This document shows, in pieces, positions 1 to 6,317 of a stretch of 11,456 nt of DNA (the first letter of the stretch is position 1; each line of letters opens with the position of its first letter). The translations under genes and the position numbers were made by a program. The stretch is from assembly GCA_009602725.1 (NCBI GenBank), contig WELB01000180.1, forward strand, positions 132,021 through 143,476. Reading direction: 5' to 3'. This DNA is from Spirogloea muscicola (taxonomy: Eukaryota > Streptophyta > Zygnematophyceae > Spirogloeales > Spirogloeaceae). The notes under the pieces were generated by a model, which was not told the origin of the DNA, did no database searches, and was given only the letters and a program-made list of their open reading frames with translations.

Positions 1-1543
1 TCCAGTCAGTGGCACCAGGTGTGGCCAGAGAAGTGAGTCTTGCCAAGCTCCTCGGATTGTTCTGAATCTCTGGCAGCCTCCTCAACCTTCTGCGGCGTTC
101 GTCTTCCACTGCCGTAACCAGTCTGGATTGTGCCCCTCTATCAGAAGCTTGGGCGAGGGTGGAGAATGGCGTGAGTAGGGGTTGGAGAGAGGGGAAAGAG
201 CTGATGGCTGAGTCGCGGATGCTCCTCAGATCCGCTTGGAAGGGGAAGGAGGCTTCCTCCACATTGCGTACAGGGTCGTGGAGGCAAGGGAAGCGCATGG
301 GGAGCAGGGAGGCGATCTGGTGCCAGCAGCCCAGGAAGGCTGCTTGCGCCGTCTGCTCCAACGACCGGCAGCCAAGGCCGCCCATGCGAGTAGGGAGGGA
401 GGCCTGGAGGGAAGCTGAAGCTGAGGGGAAAGATGAAGAATGTAGTAGGGCTGCCAGGGACTGCTGAAGGGAGTCATCATATTCCTTGTAGAGCTCCGCC
501 ACCATGCCCAATGGGGCAACTGTCCGTTGCAGATAGCGAGCCAGTTGGCCGATGCAGCGGGTGAGGATGGCCAACGCCAGCTGCGTGTCCCCAAGGAGGG
601 GAAGGGAAGGGAGGGGGGCGAGGTGTTTTTGAAGGCGTTCCCGCAAGTCCACCGCCACGTGAGCTGGTGTACCGAAGGGGACCTTGAGGATGGCTAGCCC
701 ATTGGCAGGGGTCTGACAGCCGTGGGGGAGCTGAAGGTTGGCAGGGAGACCGCGTGGGGACCAGGCCACGCTCTTGGACGGGCAAACCCGCAGGCCCATC
801 AGGTCCAGTTCGCGAACGAGCAAGGGGTAAGCCGCCATGACTCTAGCTGGAGGTCCAATGATGTGTGTGTCATCCGCGTAGGAAGGGAAGAGGAGGTATG
901 GGTCTTGGCTCTGGGTGCGCCAAATAGCCCGGCAATGTGCCAATGCAAACAGGATTGGGCCAAGGGGATTCCCCTGGCGTGTGCCAGAAAATGACCACAG
1001 CGTCTTCCACGACTCTCCTGCTTGCCACAGCAGCCGCCCTGGGCGTCCATAGGCCATGAAGAAAAAGGGTATAAGGGAAGGGAAGTGGTCGCGCAGCTCC
1101 TCCATAATGACGCTGCGCTCCACTGTATTAAAGGCGTTAGTGATATCCAGCGCAAGGACCATCATTGAAGGGTCCACATCGAGAGCGGCACGGATGCCGT
1201 GGATGAGGGCCTCCGCCCCGCAGGACATGCCAGCACCAAATTGGTGGGGTGATAGATGGCTGGTCAGCTGGGGTTTCAGCTCGCTGCACACGGCCTTTGA
1301 TACCAGCCGCATGACAACCTCCGTCATCGCAATGGGTCTCACTCCGCCTGTTGGCTTTGCAAGGGCTAGCAGGTGGCTGGAGTTTAAGGCATCAGCAATG
1401 CGTGGTGGAATGGCAGCCCTGGCGATGTGCCGGCAGGTGGACAGGAACAGGGAGAAGCTCCCCCAGAGGGGGGGGAACGAGATAATGCGGCTGCTGGAAT
1501 TAAGCGAGCGTCTGTCAGGGAAAGCGCTGAAGCTAGCACACAT
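1..1543 (-). CDS. Reverse transcriptase of non-LTR-retroelement type, 3' end outside window
   Basis: The minus-strand frame is open for 514 codons from the ATG at 1543 to the left edge. Core RT motifs appear in order: KPTGGVRPIAM (residues about 63-73), LALDITNAFNTV with the first catalytic Asp at about 133 (motif A), GTRQGNPLGP at about 187-196 (motif B), YADDTHIIGPP from about 222 with the catalytic Asp pair (motif C), and GLRVCPSKSVAWSP (motif D region). Further on are RMGGLGCRS (about 386-394) and, near the edge, ARLTSLATPGATDW; I recall similar blocks C-terminal to the RT in a broad family of algal, oomycete and early-plant retroelement proteins. The expected role is RNA-templated DNA synthesis during retroelement insertion. 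No endonuclease or RNase H domain is visible. The frame is clean here, but stops at 1556 and 1595 separate it from an upstream same-frame remnant, so the protein is probably N-terminally truncated. The ATG at 1543 is simply the first one after the stop. Confidence 0.88.
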   Translation of the reverse strand, partial: MCASFSAFPDRRSLNSSSRIISFPPLWGSFSLFLSTCRHIARAAIPPRIADALNSSHLLALAKPTGGVRPIAMTEVVMRLVSKAVCSELKPQLTSHLSPHQFGAGMSCGAEALIHGIRAALDVDPSMMVLALDITNAFNTVERSVIMEELRDHFPSLIPFFFMAYGRPGRLLWQAGESWKTLWSFSGTRQGNPLGPILFALAHCRAIWRTQSQDPYLLFPSYADDTHIIGPPARVMAAYPLLVRELDLMGLRVCPSKSVAWSPRGLPANLQLPHGCQTPANGLAILKVPFGTPAHVAVDLRERLQKHLAPLPSLPLLGDTQLALAILTRCIGQLARYLQRTVAPLGMVAELYKEYDDSLQQSLAALLHSSSFPSASASLQASLPTRMGGLGCRSLEQTAQAAFLGCWHQIASLLPMRFPCLHDPVRNVEEASFPFQADLRSIRDSAISSFPSLQPLLTPFSTLAQASDRGAQSRLVTAVEDERRRRLRRLPEIQNNPRSLARLTSLATPGATDW

Positions 1544-1558
1544 GGAACCATGCAGCTA

Positions 1559-1684
1559 CGCACCACTCAGTAACCCCTGCTGAGCAGCCAGCTGTCAAAG
1601 CCAGCCAGACGATGGATAGAGGTGTTCATGCCGGAGCCACACTCTTGTGATTCGTGATGTGGTCCTTTCTTGGCTCCTCTTTCT
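1559..1684 (-). pseudogene. Decayed 5' extension of the reverse transcriptase
   Basis: This stretch lies in the same minus-strand frame as the RT ORF. It reads RVWLRHEHLYPSSGWL (about 1598-1642), then a TGA at 1595-1597, about a dozen codons, then the TAG at 1556-1558. WLRHEHL resembles the GW-R-EHL block that precedes the RT core in this protein family, as I remember it. So the coding region once began further upstream and has acquired two stops. The remnant fades just before the hairpin repeat at 1685, which may mark a 5' truncation or later insertion. Confidence 0.55.
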
Positions 1685-1752
1685 TTGGCTGCAGACATTG
1701 TCCGTTTCTGGGCTGGCAAAGCCAGCCTAGCTCCTCTTCTCTACGGGCGAGC
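1685..1752 (-). repeat. Hairpin short repeat, type 1
   Basis: It contains a perfect stem GGCTGGC-AAA-GCCAGCC (1711-1727). A TTGTCCG-like stretch precedes it and CTCCTCTTCTCTACGGGCGAGC follows, the same order as the copies at 5962-6023 and 6163-6224. In the orientation that puts the A-rich tail last, the sense strand is minus. No clear target duplication was found. Confidence 0.7.
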
Positions 1753-1759
1753 ACTTCTT

Positions 1760-1812
1760 CCCTGGGCTGGCCAACCACAGCCATCGCCCTCTACTGGAAG
1801 AGTCTTTCTCTC
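1760..1812 (-). repeat. Hairpin short repeat, type 3
   Basis: The segment GGGCTGGCCAACCACAGCC is followed by ATCGCCCTCTACTGGAAGAG. This closely matches the reverse complement of the copy with target duplication at 8906-8967, and is related to the copy at 3467-3546. It lies directly after a type 1 copy. Confidence 0.7.
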
Positions 1813-1815
1813 CCT

Positions 1816-2150
1816 CTGGTCCGCCTCGTTCGTGTCGTCCACGAGACTCGGTCGATGTGGTCGTGACGGAGGCGTACAAGACACAACAGCTCTTCCGATT
1901 CAAGGCACAAGAGCTCAACGTCAACCCACATTGCTGCCACGCAGTGAGGAAGTGCAAAGCAGAGAAAGCTGCAGCTCTACTGTGACTACCCCGTAGCGAT
2001 CACCTCCTAACAGCCGCAATTGACACCTTTGGCTGCATGGGTCCTCGATTTCACGCCCTACTTGAAATCATGGCAAGTTTAGGATATGCGCGACGATTGG
2101 ATATCCTTCCAGCCGAGATGGGCATGCCGGCAGCCTATTTGTTGTTTTCT
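1816..2150. other. No recognisable gene (335 bp)
   Basis: No ORF with family features, repeat match to the rest of the window, or RNA-like structure was recognised here. It follows a tandem pair of hairpin repeats and ends at the copia LTR boundary, so it may be the genomic flank of the copia insertion. Confidence 0.5.
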
Positions 2151-2519
2151 TGATATTTCTTGGTCTGGCTGATCCTGTTCCTGCTCCTACCTGCTGTAAA
2201 CAACATTCTCAGATTCTTGTTTTCTCCATCAGAATCCTCCATCGGACGTATGCCCTTCTCCACAGGCCCAGCAGACCGCCCTTGTCGCGGCAGCACAGCC
2301 TGAATCCGCTCATGACGGCAGACAGCAGTTAGACTTGCACAGACTCTGCCCTCACCCAAGGTGAGTGGCAGCCATGGCTAGGGCGCACGGTAGCATCGCG
2401 TGGCCTTAGATATAGAATGAGCTGAATGTGCCGGAACATACACATTTATAGGGAGCGCTCCTTCGGCCAACTGGGCTGCTCAATATTCTCCCTGGTTCAC
2501 CATTTTATCACATCCAACA
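2151..2519 (-). repeat. Copia-type 3' LTR, complete, 369 bp
   Basis: On the minus strand it starts TGTTGGATGTGATAAAATGG immediately after a polypurine tract and ends with GAAATATCA, giving canonical TG...CA ends. A TATAAATG box lies about 70 bp inside (2443-2450). The R/U5-like part (2159-2328) is repeated at 3322-3470 (other orientation) and 6807-6970 (same orientation, by eye about 80 percent identical). The ends are inferred from the TG/CA termini and from the matching LTR ends of the other copies. Confidence 0.75.
2443..2450 (-). promoter_or_regulatory. TATA box of the LTR promoter
   Basis: TATAAATG on the minus strand, about 70 bp inside the LTR start and preceded by GCGCTCCC. The position fits the U3 promoter of a plant-type copia LTR. 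Activity is not shown by the sequence. Confidence 0.5.
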
Positions 2520-2529
2520 CTCCCACTTG
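2520..2529 (-). other. Polypurine tract of copia element
   Basis: The minus strand reads CAAGTGGGAG directly before the TGTTGG of the LTR, the classic plant copia junction that primes plus-strand DNA synthesis. It fixes the element's orientation and the LTR boundary. Confidence 0.75.
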
Positions 2530-3279
2530 AATTGGGATCAGCCAGACCTAGTAAACTTCTACATCTATCATACTTGGGCTTAGGCAAGCCCTTGGTCGAT
2601 TTTTCTGCAGTTGCATCTGTTAATCACAGTATTGGATTTTGATGACTCCTTTGTTTTCCTCTGATGAGGTATTGTTAAATCTCTACATGCTTATTACGAG
2701 CATGATAAACAGGAATTCTGATCACAGCAATACTACCTTAACCATCACTGAATCAAGTGCACTTGATGAGGAAAGATATTCACATTCTTGTAGTAGTCTC
2801 CTCAGCCAGGTCATTTTTTGGGCTGCTGCAGTCATTGCCATGTTCTCTGCTTCACACTTGAGAAGGCCACAGTGTGCTGTTTCCTCCTACTCCAACTGAC
2901 TTCTCCTCCAGCTCATATCTAAATTGTGACCGACCTTCTGTCACCCAGAGTTCCTGCCCAAGCAGCAATGTAATAGCCTACCGCTTCATTACAATGATCT
3001 GTCTTATGTTTAAACGTTAGACACGATATCTTGGTTCCTTGCAAATATCTCATGATCCTCTTTACAGCTTGCCAACGTTCCCAAGCGGAAATGCATGTGT
3101 ATCAAGACATGGAGGGCCCAACCAGTAGGCTGTACAATATGAGCAACTACTCCCACTGCAGCTGCTATATCTGGATGTGCTGCCTCAACCACGTATACCT
3201 TGGACAAGTATGCAAGACTGCAACCCAATCTCTCCTCCACAGGATATGAACAAACGTTGAGCAAGGACCAGGGACCCAA
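2530..3279 (-). pseudogene. Decayed copia pol: end of RT and RNase H
   Basis: Minus-strand fragments run in the order expected for the 3' part of a Ty1/copia polyprotein. AHPDIAAAVGVVAH (about 3140-3190) is the RT-end block. ERWQAVKRIMRYLQGTKI follows in another frame (about 3030-3085). VSWSRRKQHTVAFSSV (2849-2896) and MAMTAAAQKMTWLRRLLQE (about 2785-2841) are RNase H blocks. Frame changes and stops separate the pieces, so the gene is dead. The last coding traces run to the polypurine tract at 2529. The piece is cut at about 3280, where an oppositely oriented copia segment begins. I give only the visible fragments and no reconstruction. Confidence 0.82.
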
Positions 3280-3305
3280 GAAAAATCAAGACAGCCAGCA
3301 CATGG

Positions 3306-3627
3306 CACAGTCTGTGCTAGCCTGCTGTCTGCCGCCATGAGCGAATTGGCGCCTATGCCGCTGCTACTAGGGCGGTCTGCTGGAGAAGGGCAGACATTTG
3401 ATGGAGGACTCTGACTGGAGATAACAAGAATCTGATATTGCTGATTACAGCAGACAGGAGCAGGAAGAGAAAGGTCAACTCTTCCATTAGGAGGCAATGG
3501 CTGTGAAAGGCCAGCCCAAAACGAATAGACAAGGTCCAAAGAGCCAACAGGAGCCTGAACCACACAGCTATGCACGAACTACACCGTAGGGGAACAGCCA
3601 GGAGCAGCCAGACCAAGAAATCTTTAA
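3306..3627 (+). repeat. Partial copia LTR, plus orientation, with insertions
   Basis: 3322-3470 is the R/U5-like part of the LTR also seen on the minus strand at 2159-2328; homology starts near 3306, so U3 is missing. The LTR resumes at about 3598 with CAGGAGCAGCCAGACCAAG and ends TCTTTAA where TTCA is expected. Between the two parts are an 80-bp hairpin repeat (3467-3546) and about 35 bp of extra sequence. A primer-binding site and gag follow directly, marking this as a 5' LTR. Confidence 0.7.
3467..3546 (+). mobile_element. Hairpin short repeat inserted in LTR, type 3
   Basis: The element carries CTCTTCCATTAGGAGGCAAT, then GGCTGTGAAAGGCCAGCC, then the tail CAAAACGAATAGACAAGGTC. It is flanked by ACAGGAGCAGGAA (3454-3466) and ACAGGAGCCTGAA (3547-3559), an 11/13 match that looks like a target-site duplication. 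The LTR copies at 3982-4011 and 6807-6970 are uninterrupted at this point. Confidence 0.68.
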
Positions 3628-3640
3628 GGTTATGGGCCCA
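3628..3640 (+). promoter_or_regulatory. Copia primer-binding site (half-tRNA iMet type)
   Basis: GGTTATGGGCCCA is exactly complementary to the anticodon stem-loop UGGGCCCAUAACC of eukaryotic initiator methionine tRNA. It lies just after the LTR end and before gag. Drosophila copia, yeast Ty5 and Volvox Osser are known to prime from this internal (half-tRNA) site rather than from the tRNA 3' end. Most plant copia elements use a 3'-end site beginning TGGTATCAGA, so this is informative about the lineage. Confidence 0.68.
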
Positions 3641-3957
3641 CCTTTGGGCGGCTCGCTTCCTGTCCTTAGTCCCAATCTTTCAAGGACCACAGACTGGATA
3701 GTGTGGAAGTGCAAGATGACCAAGATGCTGCAATATGAAAACTGTTGGCATGCTGTAGAGCCGACTGCAGATGGAGGGCTATGCCGGTGTCTCTCAGAAG
3801 AGAATGCTGTAGCTTCAGCGATTCTCGTGGCAGATCTGTCTGCTGAGGACTGATTGAAGTTGTCAACAAGCCTCTGGCTGGCGGGATCTGGGAGCATCTA
3901 AGTTTGAAATCAGAGGAACTGACAGAGCGTATATCTCAGCATGAAAATGCGTGAATG
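3641..3957 (+). pseudogene. Broken copia gag N-terminal region
   Basis: The frame reads TTDWIVWKCKMTKMLQYENC (about 3680-3740), which fits the N-terminal copia Gag pattern (aromatic-x-x-W-K-x-x-M-x-x-x-L). It continues to AILVADLSAED and meets TGA at 3851. In another frame it resumes as LIEVVNKPLAGGIWEHLSL (from 3850) and ends ELTERISQHENA with TGA at 3955. WEHL resembles the W-x-x-L step typical of Gag. No zinc knuckle or protease follows. The ATG at 3632 lies inside the primer-binding site and is unlikely to be the true start. Confidence 0.62.
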
Positions 3958-3981
3958 CAGAAAGGAGGAGGATGAGCCAAC

Positions 3982-4023
3982 ACAGGAGCAGGAACAGGAG
4001 CAGCCAGACCAAGAGAATTTTCA
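3982..4023 (+). repeat. Copia LTR end fragment, plus orientation
   Basis: ACAGGAGCAGGAA, then CAGGAGCAGCCAGACCAAG, then ...TTTTCA matches the last 40 bp of the LTR with a proper CA end. It follows the gag remnant, so it could be the end of a 3' LTR of an internally deleted element. It is the empty-site reference for the insertion at 3467-3546. Confidence 0.6.
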
Positions 4024-4047
4024 GCTCATGGGTAGGGATGGATGTGG

Positions 4048-4119
4048 GCATAGGGACAGAGCCATAGGTCGTCAGGATAAACTGGCCGGAGTTGGGAAAT
4101 CGCAAAGTTGAGGAACAGT
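4048..4119 (+). repeat. LTR-flanking repeat (module C), copy 1
   Basis: From GCATAGGGAC to GAGGAACAGT this is closely similar to the reverse complement of 6603-6674. In both places it sits just downstream of an LTR end, so the two LTR fragments share flanking sequence and were duplicated together or belong to a larger element. Confidence 0.65.
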
Positions 4120-4209
4120 CTGATGGTGCAGGCAGTGGGGTTGGGCGGGGTACTGCTGGCGTGCCCAGATGTACACGAAGGTCATCATGGGTCAGCCTGC
4201 TGGCTTATG
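4111..4209 (+). repeat. Direct repeat copy outside the inverted repeat
   Basis: It matches 4399-4493 in the same orientation: diverged in the first half (one 4-bp gap) and nearly identical from GCCCAGATGTACACGAAGG onward. With the inverted arm, this sequence occurs three times within 670 bp. Confidence 0.75.
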
Positions 4210-4481
4210 GGCTAGCTGCGGGCTAGTGCCCACGAGGTGGAGACGCTGCCCGACGGCAGCGCCACAGGGCCAAGTCTTCCGCTGCGCAGATGCGCAAGTG
4301 CTTCTTTGTGTAGGGGGTTTGCTCACAAACCTCCTTTGTCTGAACCCAACCAGGACCTGACCGCTTAATTGCCTGTGTATAGGGGGTCGGGTTATTGCAG
4401 GGACAGCCTGGTGGTGGAGGCACTGCCGGCGGGGTAATGCTGGCGAGCCCAGATGTACACGAAGGTCATCATGGGTCAGCC
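4208..4481 (+). repeat. Left arm of a 274-bp inverted repeat
   Basis: The arm pairs with 4506-4779 without any gap (position x pairs with 8987-x). I found three mismatches, at 4213, 4225 and 4469, all transitions, giving about 98.9 percent identity. The spacer is only 24 nt. Small ORFs on the two arms are mirror images of each other and are not separate genes. The arms end abruptly outside 4208 and 4779. Confidence 0.92.
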
Positions 4482-4505
4482 TGCTGGCTCATGGATCAGC
4501 CTGCT

Positions 4506-4779
4506 GGCTGACCCATGGTGACCTTCGTGTACATCTGGGCTCGCCAGCATTACCCCGCCGGCAGTGCCTCCACCACCAGGCTGTCCCTGCAATAACCCGA
4601 CCCCCTATACACAGGCAATTAAGCGGTCAGGTCCTGGTTGGGTTCAGACAAAGGAGGTTTGTGAGCAAACCCCCTACACAAAGAAGCACTTGCGCATCTG
4701 CGCAGCGGAAGACTTGGCCCTGTGGCGCTGCCGTCGGGCAGCGTCTCCACCTCGTGGGCACCAGCCCGCAGCTGGCCCA
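4506..4779 (-). repeat. Right arm of the 274-bp inverted repeat
   Basis: Reverse complement of 4208-4481. A transcript across both arms would fold into one long, almost fully paired hairpin. No terminal inverted repeats or transposase typical of fold-back transposons were seen beyond the arms. Confidence 0.92.
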
Positions 4780-4918
4780 CCAAGGACCAGCCACGGACGC
4801 CTCGCAGCGAGCCGGCAGCGATCCGCCGGCGGCGGGCTGCGGCAGCAAGCAGCAGCAGGGCTGCGCCTCTCTGGCTTCAACGATCCGAAGTCCCTCAGCC
4901 GGCTTGAGGCCAGACCCT
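4780..4918. other. GC-rich stretch, no gene recognised
   Basis: Rich in GCAGC and GCCGGC runs. It is open in several frames through base composition, but no domain or conserved block is visible. It separates the inverted repeat from the hairpin-repeat array. Confidence 0.5.
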
Positions 4919-4926
4919 TATAGTGC

Positions 4927-5007
4927 ACTCAAGCTCCCTCAGACCTTGTCCATTCTTTTGGGCTGGCCTTTCCCAGCCACCAGTCAATCTGGCCGCGCTT
5001 TCTCCTC
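4927..5007 (-). mobile_element. Hairpin short repeat, type 2, with 8-bp duplication
   Basis: The sense (minus) strand has CCAG-ATTGA-CTGG, then GGCTGGGAAAGGCCAGCC, then CAAAAGAATGGACAAGGTCT. The flanks are TATAGTGC at 4919-4926 and TATAGTGC at 5008-5015, a perfect 8-bp direct repeat. The core is identical over 78 bp (4925-5002) to 5814-5891. Confidence 0.75.
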
Positions 5008-5166
5008 TATAGTGCTTTCTCCGTGCCACCCTTCCCGTTTGTGGAGGTCGCCCCTTGTCGGATCTGAGGCTCCTCACTCGTAACTACTGAGTGATCCATC
5101 CTCCCCCTGTTCTGACATAGCATCTTCAGGCCCTTCTACTGCTACACTCTTGTAGGCCCCTCCGAA

Positions 5167-5210
5167 CCTTTGTCAATTCTTTCTGGGCTGGCGTTTCGCA
5201 GCCCTTTGCC
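5167..5210 (-). repeat. Hairpin short repeat, diverged copy
   Basis: TTTGTCAATTCTTTCTGGGC leads into a stem GGGCTG-GCGTTTCG-CAGCCC (5184-5203). The stem is kept although the sequence differs from the other copies, so pairing rather than sequence seems conserved. Confidence 0.6.
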
Positions 5211-5248
5211 CCATTGGGAGTGCCACTTCTCTCTCCGGTTTCCGTCAG

Positions 5249-5310
5249 ACTTTGTCCATTCTTTTGGGCTGGCCTTTCCAAGCCACCAGTCAATCTGGCC
5301 GCGCTTCCTA
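5249..5310 (-). mobile_element. Hairpin short repeat, type 2, with duplication and empty site
   Basis: This 62-bp insertion lies between TTTCCGTCAG (5239-5248) and TTTCCGTTAG (5311-5320). The duplicated unit at 5700-5790 shows the same flanks joined without the insertion (CTCCGG-CTTCCGTCAG-GGCGACGTCT). This is direct evidence for insertion with a 10-bp target duplication. Confidence 0.8.
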
Positions 5311-5418
5311 TTTCCGTTAGGGCGACGTCTTTCCGCCGGCTAGCTACTCAGCCTTGCATCTCCTGACTAGAGCTTACTGAGCGTTCCCTGGGCTCTTCAT
5401 CAACGTGCAGGGCGCGCT

Positions 5419-5458
5419 TTTAGCCCCTATTCTCAATGGGCGAGCACTTTCTCTTTTC
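5419..5458 (-). repeat. Partial hairpin repeat, type 1 half
   Basis: TAGCCCCTATTCTCAATGGG followed by CGAGCACTTTCTCTT matches only the part of type 1 that lies after the stem in plus orientation. The GGCTGGC stem half is absent. Confidence 0.45.
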
Positions 5459-5813
5459 ACAGCCCCCGCCCCCTTAAAGTCAGGCCTCCGGCTTTCGTGG
5501 CGGCACTCCAGCTCCCCAAGTTAGCCTGTCGGATTTGTTTGTGCTCACCCGTGAGTACTGATGTCTCCTTAGGCACCTTGGTTTCGGTTTCCGTAGTATG
5601 TAGCCCTGTTTAGTTGCTGCCTCTGGCTCTGGCCAGGGGACCCACTTCAAGCGGTCCCTCGCCTTCGCGGTTCACTTGCGCGCAGGCCGAGCTTTGGCGG
5701 CGGCCTCCGGCTTCCGTCAGGGCGACGTCTTTCCACCAGCTAGCTACTCGGATCTGCATCTCCTGTCTAGAGGTTACTGAGTTCCCTGGCTGATGTCTTA
5801 GTCCTAGTCGTTC

Positions 5814-5891
5814 GCACTCAAGCTCCCTCAGACCTTGTCCATTCTTTTGGGCTGGCCTTTCCCAGCCACCAGTCAATCTGGCCGCGCTTTC
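5814..5891 (-). repeat. Hairpin short repeat, type 2
   Basis: Identical over 78 bp to 4925-5002, including stem GGCTGG-CCTTTC-CCAGCC and AATCTGGCCGCGCTTTC. The identity suggests recent copying or conversion. No clear target duplication was found. Confidence 0.72.
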
Positions 5892-5961
5892 ACTTCAACG
5901 AGCCTAGCATCTCCGACCTGCGGCTGCTTAGCAGAGGTTACTGAGTGATTCTCCTGTAGCT

Positions 5962-6023
5962 CTTTGGATTTTGTCCATTCTTTTTTGGCTGGCTTCTGCC
6001 AGCCCCTCTCTTCTATGGGCGAG
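5962..6023 (-). repeat. Hairpin short repeat, type 1
   Basis: Perfect stem GGCTGGC-TTCT-GCCAGCC followed by CCTCTCTTCTATGGGCGAG. Identical over 62 bp to 6163-6224. Confidence 0.72.
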
Positions 6024-6162
6024 CTTTTTCTCTTCTGTTTACTTTGCCCTAGACTCTGCCTGAACAATGTGTCGGCTTGAATTGGCCTCCATTTCATTTC
6101 ACGCGCCCCGCGCGCCTTCTCCCTGGCTGATGTCTTAGTCCTAGTCCTTCGCACTCCGGCTC

Positions 6163-6224
6163 CTTTGGATTTTGTCCATTCTTTTTTGGCTGGCTTCTGC
6201 CAGCCCCTCTCTTCTATGGGCGAG
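6163..6224 (-). repeat. Hairpin short repeat, type 1
   Basis: Second identical 62-bp copy of the type 1 repeat, 201 bp from the first. A damaged type 2 copy follows 13 bp later. Confidence 0.72.
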
Positions 6225-6237
6225 TTCTTTCCCTTCA

Positions 6238-6287
6238 GACCTTGTCCATTCCTTTTCCCAGCCACCAGTCAATCTGGCCGCGCTTTC
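6238..6287 (-). repeat. Hairpin short repeat, type 2, stem half deleted
   Basis: GACCTTGTCCATTCCTTT joins directly to TCCCAGCCACCAGTCAATCT. The GGGCTGGCC half of the stem is deleted, so this copy cannot form the hairpin. It continues to GGCCGCGCTTTC like the other copies. Confidence 0.65.
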
Positions 6288-6317
6288 TTCTCTCTTGGAG
6301 GTGTGCCTGACGAATGG

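Larger units (their letters stand above)
4919..6287. repeat. Composite array of duplicated pyrimidine-rich units
   Basis: The region is built of related blocks in variable order. One block reads GGGCGACGTCTTTCC...CTAGCTACTC...GCATCTCCTG...TTACTGAG (5319-5390 and 5719-5790, offset 400 bp). TCCCTGGCTGATGTCTTAGT recurs at about 5782 and about 6119. Variants of the TTACTGAG end recur at about 5084 and 5938. Hairpin repeats sit between and inside the blocks. No gene was recognised. Confidence 0.7.

Noticed and set aside
1-1543. Group II intron or retron reverse transcriptase
   Set aside because: The motif spacing, the RQGNPLGP and YADDTHIIGPP context and the C-terminal blocks fit a eukaryotic non-LTR-type family; no maturase domain or intron RNA is visible.
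2655-2670. CTGATGAG resembling a hammerhead ribozyme core
   Set aside because: It lies within the copia RNase H remnant, and no matching GAAA core or stems could be found.
4223-4923. Two ORFs with the same 66-residue start on opposite strands
   Set aside because: They are mirror images produced by the inverted repeat and carry no recognisable domain.
4919-6287. CRISPR-like array of repeats and spacers
   Set aside because: Repeat units are unequal, diverged and irregularly spaced, carry target duplications, and lie in eukaryotic repeat DNA.
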